Of a stretch of 8,996 nucleotides of DNA, positions 1-5,575 are shown one piece after another; position 1 is the stretch's first letter, and each line of letters begins with the position of its first letter. This stretch comes from Victivallaceae bacterium (lineage in GTDB: Bacteria; Verrucomicrobiota; Lentisphaeria; Victivallales; Victivallaceae). The position numbers were made by a program, and so were the translations under genes. Where the stretch lies: the NCBI GenBank assembly GCA_028698975.1, contig JAQVVK010000084.1, positions 1 through 8,996 of the forward strand, written 5' to 3'. The notes beneath the pieces are model-generated. The model worked only from the letters and a program-made list of their open reading frames with translations. It made no database searches and had not been told where the DNA came from.

Positions 1-11
1 TCTTCCGATCT
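1..11. other. Residual Illumina adapter at contig end
   Basis: The first 11 bases, TCTTCCGATCT, are identical to the 3' end of the standard Illumina adapter (GCTCTTCCGATCT). A match of this length exactly at the edge of the sequence is far more likely to be untrimmed adapter than genome. It implies that base 1 is a contig end and that true genomic sequence begins at about base 12. No gene is affected, because the nearest coding sequence ends at 73. Confidence 0.85.
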
Positions 12-21
12 GATATGGTTG

Positions 22-27
22 CTCCTT
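22..27 (-). promoter_or_regulatory. Possible ribosome binding site of a next gene lost at the contig edge
   Basis: On the minus strand the stretch after the glycosyltransferase stop contains AAGGAG at 27-22, a strong Shine-Dalgarno match, about 10 bases before the adapter junction. No ATG, GTG or TTG is visible in the remaining bases at a suitable distance, so the start codon would lie beyond the contig end. This suggests, weakly, that the glycosyltransferase is followed within about 60 bases by another gene on the same strand. The rest of 12-72 shows nothing recognisable, and no terminator hairpin. Confidence 0.25.
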
Positions 28-72
28 GTTGATTTAAGCTGCGGACGGATTTCCGTTCACGGCTGGGGTTAT

Positions 73-2019
73 TCATGTTAGATCAGGGGTGATATCGTCG
101 CTCTCGGGCTTCTTGCTTCTACGGTCAAGCTCGGCGGCGGAGTAATCCTCCGTCAACGAGAAGCAGCATATCTTTACCCCGGTTTTGGAGACAAACGCCC
201 GCAACATGCCAATCGCTTCATCCGGCATATTCTGCGAAGTCACCACAATGCGGCGGAAGGGATTTTCTTCATAGATCCGGTCAAGGTCGCAACAGGTGCC
301 GAGCACCGGGAAACCGTTGATCCGCAAATTCTTCAACGCCAGATCGTCGTCGATTATACCGATCACTTCGACATTGCCCGAGTCAATGCGGTTGGCGCAG
401 TTGTAACAGTAGGCCACATACAAGCGACAGGCGAGGCCGCCGCCGTAAATGATGATGCGTTCCGGCTTTACCGGCGTCTTGTCGCGTTCGCAAAGACCGA
501 GATTGCGCACCCAGAAACCCTCGGCGTAGTGCAGAAGAAACCGCTCCAATGATATGCCGACCACGCAGAGCAGCGAAAAGAGAAAGAATCCCGACCGTAC
601 CAAATGCGGATCAAGATTGAACGTCTTACCGGTAAATATAAACATGTAATATATTGTCGCGCATGACAGCAATGCCCCTACCAACACCGTGAGAGCAAGA
701 TGCCAGTAGTCATACAATCCGGCCCGCAGCCAGTACACCCGATACACCCCCGATACGCACAGCAGTATGACCGGCGGAGTGAACGAGCACACAAACAATT
801 CGAGATTTATCGGCGAAGCCCCGATGATCCAGCCGGTGATGAAATATGCGAGGACGATGATCGAAAAATCAACAAACGGGTGGATCATATTGGCAAGGAG
901 TCCGTGCCGCGGCTTGTTCAAGCCGTTGCGGAGCAGCATTGCCGAGTCGAAAAGCTCCTGCTCCCCCAGTCGCCGGATGGCGATCAACATGCCGAAAAAC
1001 AGCGCGGCGAATCCGATCGCCGGCACCGACCCGCGCCAGATCACAAAGAGCAAGGTGAAACACGAACAAACTCCGGCCAGTGAATAGAGGATAAACGCGG
1101 TTGACCGCTGTTTGCCGGTGCGCCGCAGCAGCCGGTGATGCAGATGATCCTGATCCGCGTCCATTATGCCGCTGCCGGGAGCTCCGAGGTGCAACACCTT
1201 GCGCAGAGTACGCCGCCAGATGGCGAGAAACACGTCAAAAAGCGGCACGCCGACCACCAGAAGCGGCAGCAGCAGCGAAGTTATGGTGACCACCCGGTCT
1301 ACCGTGTAAAGCCCGACCACGGCGAAGAAAAGCCCGAGAAACGTACTGCCGGTGTCGCCCATAAATATCTTGGCCGGATAGAAATTGTAGCGCAGAAATC
1401 CGACACAGGTCCCCGCCATGATCAGCATGGTTACCGCTTCGAGATCGCGGTTGCCGGTTATGAAGAACCAGATGCTCAACGATACAGATGACACCAGAGC
1501 CAGCCCGGCGGCCAGCCCGTCAAGCCCGTCGATCAGGTTGAATGCGTTGACGATGATGACCACCCAGGCGATGGTGAGCGCGAGCGACAGCCACTCCGGC
1601 ATCACCCAGCCCCAGCAGACATACTCCTGCCGGCCGGTGATCCAGACCAGAGTGCCGACCAGAAGCTGTACCAGGAGCTTAGTCCACGGGCGCAGGCTGA
1701 ATCGGTCGTCGATCAGACCGACGATCACCAGCGGCAGCGAAGGCACCAAAAGACGCCAAAAAAGCGAAAGATTGCCCGGCACGCTTTTGGGCAGGGTATA
1801 TGCCCCGTAGAATACCATAACCAGAAAGAATGCCAGCACTATGGCGATGCCGCCGCCGCGGGGGGTCGGCTTTTTATGGATATGTCTCCCGCCCGGCTGG
1901 TCGATGTACCCCAAAAGCGGCAGGATCCGTATTGCCAGCCAGGTGAACAGCAACGAAAAAAATACTGCCAAAACCGGATATATCACCGTATCCATGATTT
2001 GCTGCGTCAGCTGATGCAT
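73..2019 (-). CDS. WecA/TagO-type polyprenyl-phosphate sugar-1-phosphate transferase fused to a CapD/FlaA1-like membrane and nucleotide-binding region
   Basis: The 648-residue protein joins two modules. Residues about 10-350 are a MraY/WecA-family transferase with the family signatures: KPTPRGG (50-56), the Asp pair at 104-105, NAFNLIDGLDG (158-168), FMGDTGS (219-225), Asp262 and HLHHRL (292-297). Such enzymes transfer a HexNAc-1-phosphate from a UDP-sugar to undecaprenyl phosphate at the cytoplasmic membrane face, starting a surface glycan. The histidine-rich loop is of WecA rather than MraY type. Residues about 380-500 hold further hydrophobic segments. Residues 518-625 resemble the Rossmann-like N-terminal part of CapD/FlaA1 sugar dehydratases (RIIIYGGG at 521-528, IGIIDDD at 553-559), but the catalytic dehydratase domain is absent. 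The ATG start has GAGG five bases upstream and a strong promoter before it; the stop is TGA. The sugar specificity cannot be read from sequence. Confidence 0.9.
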   Translation of the reverse strand: MHQLTQQIMDTVIYPVLAVFFSLLFTWLAIRILPLLGYIDQPGGRHIHKKPTPRGGGIAIVLAFFLVMVFYGAYTLPKSVPGNLSLFWRLLVPSLPLVIVGLIDDRFSLRPWTKLLVQLLVGTLVWITGRQEYVCWGWVMPEWLSLALTIAWVVIIVNAFNLIDGLDGLAAGLALVSSVSLSIWFFITGNRDLEAVTMLIMAGTCVGFLRYNFYPAKIFMGDTGSTFLGLFFAVVGLYTVDRVVTITSLLLPLLVVGVPLFDVFLAIWRRTLRKVLHLGAPGSGIMDADQDHLHHRLLRRTGKQRSTAFILYSLAGVCSCFTLLFVIWRGSVPAIGFAALFFGMLIAIRRLGEQELFDSAMLLRNGLNKPRHGLLANMIHPFVDFSIIVLAYFITGWIIGASPINLELFVCSFTPPVILLCVSGVYRVYWLRAGLYDYWHLALTVLVGALLSCATIYYMFIFTGKTFNLDPHLVRSGFFLFSLLCVVGISLERFLLHYAEGFWVRNLGLCERDKTPVKPERIIIYGGGLACRLYVAYCYNCANRIDSGNVEVIGIIDDDLALKNLRINGFPVLGTCCDLDRIYEENPFRRIVVTSQNMPDEAIGMLRAFVSKTGVKICCFSLTEDYSAAELDRRSKKPESDDITPDLT

Positions 2020-2057
2020 GGGACCCTCGTTTTGCAGAAGAATAAAAACTTTTCCTA

Positions 2058-2086
2058 AATATACACTGTGGCGTGCGGCTTTTCAA
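2058..2086 (-). promoter_or_regulatory. Sigma70-type promoter for the glycosyltransferase
   Basis: Reading the minus strand, TTGAAA (2086-2081) is followed after exactly 17 bases by TATATT (2063-2058), each matching five of six consensus bases. The expected start of transcription is near 2050, giving a leader of about 30 bases before the ATG at 2019. It sits in the 79-base gap after the AsmA-like gene, so the glycosyltransferase probably has its own transcript, although no terminator separates it from the topA pair. Confidence 0.6.
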
Positions 2087-2098
2087 GTAAGTTGATTT

Positions 2099-2926
2099 TT
2101 ATTTGAAAACCGCGTCAAACACACTCTTAACCGCATCTCCGGCCGCCTTGCCGCCGTCGACCACCGCGTCTCCGACCGCCTTGCCGCCGTCGACCACCGC
2201 GTCGCCGAGCTTTTTAAGATTTTCCGCACTGAATCCGGCGGTGGCCAATGCTTTGGCGATGGCGGCCATAAATTCCGATGTAAGTTCGGCTATGGTCTCG
2301 CCGACGCTCTTGCCGTCGCCGATGTCGTTGAATTGAAACGCCGGCAGCGGCACATCCAGAGTTGAATCCGTAAGTCCGAGCGAGGCCGAGAGCGAACAAT
2401 CCTCAAAACGCATGACTTTTATGACCACCTGCCGGGAGGAAGCGTCGGCGGTTTTCTCCATTTCCGGAGTCTGCGGGCCGGGTTCCGGCGTATCCCCGGC
2501 TCCGGCAAACCGCATGACGTTGTTTTGGATTTCGCCCAGATTGGTGTCGCCGTCGCCCTGTATTTCCATGTTTACAGACAAGCCGCTTACCAGCACCTGT
2601 TCGATAACTATCTTATCGGACAGTAGCGAACCCGGAAGCAATTTGACCCGCACCAGCTTCATGCTTACCGCGTAAGGAGCCACATATCCGGGCGGATTGT
2701 AGACCTGAAGTTCTTTCAGGATCAATTCTCCGCTCCAGAGGTCGGTGTCAAAATCGCCGATCTCGACCTTGGTGCCGGTGGCCATCGTGCCGACCCGTTC
2801 GACGGTCTGCTCGACGATGATGTCGCGCAGCAATATCAGGATCGTCAGCAGAAATACCAGCCCGGCCAGGCAGTACACGCCCACTCTGAACCAGCGATGT
2901 TTTCTCCAAAACGGCGAACGACTCAT
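2099..2926 (-). CDS. AsmA-like membrane-anchored envelope protein
   Basis: The 275-residue protein has a short basic N-terminus and one hydrophobic segment at about 15-37, then a periplasmic region. The pattern 'TGTKVEIGDF' (51-60), a 'GELILKELQVYNPPGY' stretch (66-81) and 'LLSDKIVIEQVLVSG' (101-115) matches the N-terminal repeat of AsmA-like proteins, which are linked to outer-membrane or lipid homeostasis. 'LPAFQFNDIG' (194-203) and the helical tail are also typical of short members. It is far shorter than full AsmA. The C-terminus carries two copies of GDAVVDGGKAV/A plus a partial third (241-266). The ATG overlaps the topA stop as ATGA, with AGGA just upstream, so translation is probably coupled to topA; the stop is TAA. 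Family membership is likely, but the exact role is unknown. Confidence 0.7.
   Translation of the reverse strand: MSRSPFWRKHRWFRVGVYCLAGLVFLLTILILLRDIIVEQTVERVGTMATGTKVEIGDFDTDLWSGELILKELQVYNPPGYVAPYAVSMKLVRVKLLPGSLLSDKIVIEQVLVSGLSVNMEIQGDGDTNLGEIQNNVMRFAGAGDTPEPGPQTPEMEKTADASSRQVVIKVMRFEDCSLSASLGLTDSTLDVPLPAFQFNDIGDGKSVGETIAELTSEFMAAIAKALATAGFSAENLKKLGDAVVDGGKAVGDAVVDGGKAAGDAVKSVFDAVFK
2143..2208 (-). repeat. Two tandem 33-bp units in the AsmA-like gene
   Basis: Units 2143-2175 and 2176-2208 share an identical first 28 bases and differ at only a base or so afterwards. They encode the 11-residue repeat GDAVVDGGKAV/A. Near-identity at the DNA level points to a recent tandem duplication, and copy number may differ between strains. 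Confidence 0.85.
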
Positions 2927-4779
2927 TTTTCCTGCCCGTATTTTGCCGCCAGCTTGCCCAGCGCGGAAAGTTGTTTTTCCGACAAGGACTTGCCGCCGTC
3001 ATACTGTTTTTTGAGCGAATCAAAGAACTTCTTGTCATCGTAGGTGAAGCGACCGCGTTTTACCGGCTCGGCCCACTCGGTGACCTGCGCGAGCGCGGCG
3101 AAAAGCGGCGCGGGATCCACCCCGCCGGCGGCAGGAGCCGCCGCCGCTGCCGGATCGGCCGCCGGAGTTTCGGTTTTTTCCGGAAGCGACAGCAGCGCGG
3201 CCACGCGGTCGGCGTCGGCCAGTTCGCCGCGATAGCGGGCGGCCAGCTTGCCCAGTGCGGCAAGTTGTTTCTCCGACAGCACCCGGCCGCCGGAATACTG
3301 TTTTTTAAGCGAATCAAAGAATTTTTTGTCGTCGTAGGTGAAGCGGCCGCGTTTTACCGGCGGCTCAAACGTCACCTTGTCAAAAGCCGAAAAGACGGTG
3401 CCGAGCTCACTCTGCCCGGCGGCGGCTTCGGCGTTGGCGGCGCGTTTCTCGGCCTGCCCGGCGCGAACTTCGGCGGCCTTGGCGATCTCGGAATCCAAAA
3501 CATCGTGACCGACGCCGACGCCGTATTTGGCGGCCAACCCGATCAACGCCTGAAACTGGCGGCCGGTGATCTTGCCGTTTTTGGCAAAGGCGTCGGATAC
3601 CGATTTGTAGAACTTCTTATCGTCATAAACCCGGCGGCCCGCTTTTTCCGGCGCGGCAAATTCGACATTGGCGAGCGCGGCAAGAAGCGGCGAAACATTT
3701 TCCGCCGGCGGCGCGTCGGCGGTGCGCGCCGACTCAAGCCACGGCGCAAACCGGGCGTAAAAAGCGGTCATCATATCGACCCATGAGCGTTTGCCCTCCT
3801 CCACTTCGTCGAGTTCTCCCTCCATCTTGGCGGTGAAGCCCACGTCGAACAATTCAGGAAGCCGGCCGACCAGAAAATCATTGACTTTGCAGCCCAGCTC
3901 GGTCGGTACAAGTTTACCCTGATCGCGGGTGACGTAGTCGCGATCCTGCACCGTCTTGATGATCGATGCATACGTCGAGGGGCGGCCGATGCCGTTTTCC
4001 TCAAGTTCTTTAATCAGCGACGCTTCCGAGTAACGCGGCGGCGGCTCGGTGAATTTCTGCTCGCTCTTGCGGTCGGCGATGGCAAGGAGTTCTTTTTCGG
4101 CTAACGCGCCGAGTGCTTCGGCGGCGTTGGCTTCGTCCTGCTTCTTGGGGGAGTCCTCAAACACCCGGCTGAATCCCGGAAATACCGGCGTCGATGCCGT
4201 GGCGCGAAACGTATATTTGCTCCCGTCCGCCCCGTCGATGCCGACGTCGGCCGTGGTCAGATTGGAGACCGCCGGCGTCATCTGGCTGGCGGTGAACCGC
4301 CGCCAGATCAGGGTGTAAAGTTTCAGTTGGCTGGGGTCGAGAAACGGCGCGACCGACTCCGGCGTGCGGTTGACGTCGGTGGGGCGGATCGCCTCGTGCG
4401 CCTCCTGCGCGGCGGCCTTGTTCTTGAAAAAGTTGGGCTTGGATGGTACATATTCCGGCCCGTAAGTGCGGCCGATGAAGTCGGCCGCCGCGATCTGCGC
4501 CTCGCGTGCAATGGTCACCGAGTCGGTACGCATATAGGTTATCAGACCGACCGCCCCGCCCGCGCCAAGCTCGATGCCCTCGTAAAGCTGCTGGGCGAAG
4601 CGCATGGTGTTGGTGGCCGAGTAATGCAGCACCGTGTTGGCGGTCTGCTGGAGCGTACTGGTCGTAAACGGCGGCGGCGCATGGCGGCGGCGTTCGGCAC
4701 GGGTGAGCGAGTTGACCACCGGAGTGGAGCCGGATTGTACCGCGTCGAGCAGTTTTTGCGCGTCAAGTGTATTGGACAC
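2923..4779 (-). CDS. topA: DNA topoisomerase I, C-terminal part, downstream of an in-frame TAG
   Basis: This is the rest of topA in the same frame as the N-terminal part at 4849-5433. Recognisable sequence continues back to 4848, so the GTG at 4779 is probably just the first possible start codon and not a real one; it has no ribosome binding site. Numbered from the 5433 start, it contains the catalytic tyrosine in TYMRTDS (Tyr at about 300), the 'PPPFTTSTLQQ' motif before it, 'ENGIGRPSTYA' and 'FTAKMEGELDEVEEG'. After the core there are no CxxC zinc ribbons. Instead three copies of a 40-residue motif, roughly YDDKKF(F/Y)...(L/I)..(K/R)Q..AL..LAA(K/R)Y, lie about 100 residues apart and end the protein. 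The stop TGA overlaps the next gene's ATG. The full gene would be 836 codons, a normal topA length. Identity is certain; whether an active protein is made is not. Confidence 0.9.
   Translation of the reverse strand: MSNTLDAQKLLDAVQSGSTPVVNSLTRAERRRHAPPPFTTSTLQQTANTVLHYSATNTMRFAQQLYEGIELGAGGAVGLITYMRTDSVTIAREAQIAAADFIGRTYGPEYVPSKPNFFKNKAAAQEAHEAIRPTDVNRTPESVAPFLDPSQLKLYTLIWRRFTASQMTPAVSNLTTADVGIDGADGSKYTFRATASTPVFPGFSRVFEDSPKKQDEANAAEALGALAEKELLAIADRKSEQKFTEPPPRYSEASLIKELEENGIGRPSTYASIIKTVQDRDYVTRDQGKLVPTELGCKVNDFLVGRLPELFDVGFTAKMEGELDEVEEGKRSWVDMMTAFYARFAPWLESARTADAPPAENVSPLLAALANVEFAAPEKAGRRVYDDKKFYKSVSDAFAKNGKITGRQFQALIGLAAKYGVGVGHDVLDSEIAKAAEVRAGQAEKRAANAEAAAGQSELGTVFSAFDKVTFEPPVKRGRFTYDDKKFFDSLKKQYSGGRVLSEKQLAALGKLAARYRGELADADRVAALLSLPEKTETPAADPAAAAAPAAGGVDPAPLFAALAQVTEWAEPVKRGRFTYDDKKFFDSLKKQYDGGKSLSEKQLSALGKLAAKYGQEK
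2948..3066 (-). repeat. topA C-terminal repeat, third (last) copy
   Basis: This 119-base stretch aligns with 3242-3360, exactly 294 bases (98 codons) away, with about 16 mismatches by eye (about 87% identical). It encodes VKRGRFTYDDKKFFDSLKKQ followed by a SEKQL.ALGKLAAKY helix. The in-frame spacing and high DNA identity indicate duplication within the gene. Confidence 0.85.
3242..3360 (-). repeat. topA C-terminal repeat, second copy
   Basis: This is the partner of 2948-3066. Between the two lies an Ala/Pro-rich linker of the kind often found between independently folded modules. The repeat is basic (KRGR, KK), which would fit nucleic-acid contact, but that is inference. Confidence 0.85.
3523..3645 (-). 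repeat. topA C-terminal repeat, first, diverged copy
   Basis: The encoded segment starts KAGRRVYDDKKFYKSVSDAF and ends GLAAKY. It matches the later two copies at the YDDKKF core, the aromatic and lysine positions and the closing LAAKY, but has drifted at the DNA level. It directly follows the topoisomerase core, so it is probably the oldest copy and the later pair a more recent duplication. Confidence 0.7.
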
Positions 4780-4848
4780 CTTGAAATCCGCGCCGTCGAT
4801 CTTAAACAGCCGAGCCGTGAAAACCCGGCCCGACGCGGTGCGGAAAAT

Positions 4849-4851
4849 CTA
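4849..4851 (-). other. In-frame amber codon inside topA
   Basis: The plus strand reads CTA here, giving TAG on the coding strand between GAG (Glu194) and ATT. The open frames on both sides are in the same phase (their starts differ by 218 codons exactly) and together make one continuous topoisomerase. One base change would restore a sense codon, for example CAG, GAG, AAG, TCG, TTG or TGG. No other identified gene in this window ends in TAG: three end in TGA and three in TAA. Confidence 0.9.
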
Positions 4852-5433
4852 CTCAAACACCCAGTATTCCTCGGGGGTGAAGCCAGATATGGCGCGTTCG
4901 CGCTCGACGATGAGCCGCAAAGCCACCGACTGCACCCGTCCCGCGCTGCTGCCCTTTTCGATGCGCGACCACAGCAGCGGACTGACCTGATAACCGACAA
5001 TGCGGTCGAGCACCCGGCGCGCCTGCTGGGCGTCGACCAGATTCATATCGATCTCGCCCTGATGACGCATGGCTTCCTCGATCGCCGAACGGGTGATCTC
5101 GTGAAACGTCACCCGGTGAAACGGAGCCTTGACGCCTTTTTTAAGCACTTCGGCCAGATGCCACGCAATGGCTTCTCCCTCGCGGTCGGGGTCGGGGGCG
5201 AGAAATATCTCGTCGGCTTCCTTGGCGGCGGATTTCAACTCCTTGACCACCGGGCGGGAGCGCGGCGTATCGACATAGACCGGCGCAAAATTGTGTTCGA
5301 TATCGACCCCGAGTTCGCGTTCGGGCAGGTCGCGGATATGCCCCATTGAAGCGATGATGCGGTAATCTTTGCCCAGCATCCGGCCGATGGTGCGGGCTTT
5401 GGTGGGCGACTCAACTATAAGCAGCTTGGACAT
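4849..5433 (-). CDS. topA: DNA topoisomerase I, N-terminal (TOPRIM) part, ending at an in-frame TAG
   Basis: The 194 codons encode the start of bacterial topoisomerase I, which relaxes negative supercoils through a 5'-phosphotyrosine break in one strand. The TOPRIM metal-binding residues are present: Glu8 in KLLIVESP and DPDREGE at 81-87. 'SMGHIRDLP' (29-37), 'RRVLDRIVGYQVSP' (139-152) and 'SAGRVQSVALRLIVERE' (163-179) are all standard. The protein halts after EEYWVFE, in the middle of a domain, at TAG 4849-4851, and the reading frame then resumes without a shift. The ATG at 5433 has GGAG eight bases upstream and a TTGACA promoter further up. Taken alone this fragment lacks the catalytic tyrosine and could not act as a topoisomerase. 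Confidence 0.92.
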   Translation of the reverse strand: MSKLLIVESPTKARTIGRMLGKDYRIIASMGHIRDLPERELGVDIEHNFAPVYVDTPRSRPVVKELKSAAKEADEIFLAPDPDREGEAIAWHLAEVLKKGVKAPFHRVTFHEITRSAIEEAMRHQGEIDMNLVDAQQARRVLDRIVGYQVSPLLWSRIEKGSSAGRVQSVALRLIVERERAISGFTPEEYWVFE

Positions 5434-5511
5434 GTAATGACTCCGGACAAATAAGATACCTCAGCACATAAACGCCCGCGCGCACCCGCGTGCAGGCGTA
5501 TGCATATAATT

Positions 5512-5541
5512 ACTTTAGCATGACAATACCGTATTTGTCAA
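5512..5541 (-). promoter_or_regulatory. Candidate sigma70 promoter of topA
   Basis: On the minus strand a perfect -35 box, TTGACA (5541-5536), is followed after 18 bases by TAAAGT (5517-5512), four of six matches. Transcription would start near 5505, leaving a GC-rich leader of about 70 bases before the ATG at 5433. The leader includes a small GCAC-N4-GTGC inverted repeat at 5482-5493. The promoter lies in the 142-base gap after dsbD, so topA probably does not depend on dsbD transcription. Confidence 0.55.
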
Positions 5542-5558
5542 ATGGTTTTCGACAAATA
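5521..5558. promoter_or_regulatory. Alternating TGACAAATA-like half-sites over the topA promoter
   Basis: An exact 8-base inverted repeat, TATTTGTC (5532-5539) and GACAAATA (5551-5558), is separated by 11 bases. A third near-copy, TGACAATA (5521-5528), lies on the other side in opposite orientation to the central arm. The central arm contains the topA -35 box. The arms are AT-rich, so this looks more like a protein-binding operator than a Rho-independent terminator for dsbD, though a weak hairpin is possible. The binding protein is unknown. Confidence 0.4.
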
Positions 5559-5575
5559 AAGCGTCATGGTTTTGC

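Noticed and set aside
2971..3786. 271-codon open frame on the plus strand
   Set aside because: It is antisense to the topA C-terminal repeats; its apparent internal repeats are the complement of the topA repeats.
4777..4779. GTG as the start of an independent C-terminal topoisomerase gene
   Set aside because: There is no Shine-Dalgarno sequence upstream, and topA-like sequence (FRTASGRVF, RLFKIDG) continues back to the TAG, so this is a continuation of one gene rather than a separate start.
4327..5349. 340-codon open frame on the plus strand
   Set aside because: It is antisense to the well-supported topA frame, has no family resemblance, and reflects the GC-rich codon pattern. It also runs across the TAG site.
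5482..5493. GCAC-N4-GTGC hairpin in the topA leader as a riboswitch or attenuator
   Set aside because: A 4-base stem alone is too small, and no larger conserved structure or leader peptide was seen.
5532..5558. Rho-independent terminator of dsbD
   Set aside because: The inverted repeat is AT-rich, has an 11-base loop and lacks a following T-run on the transcribed strand.
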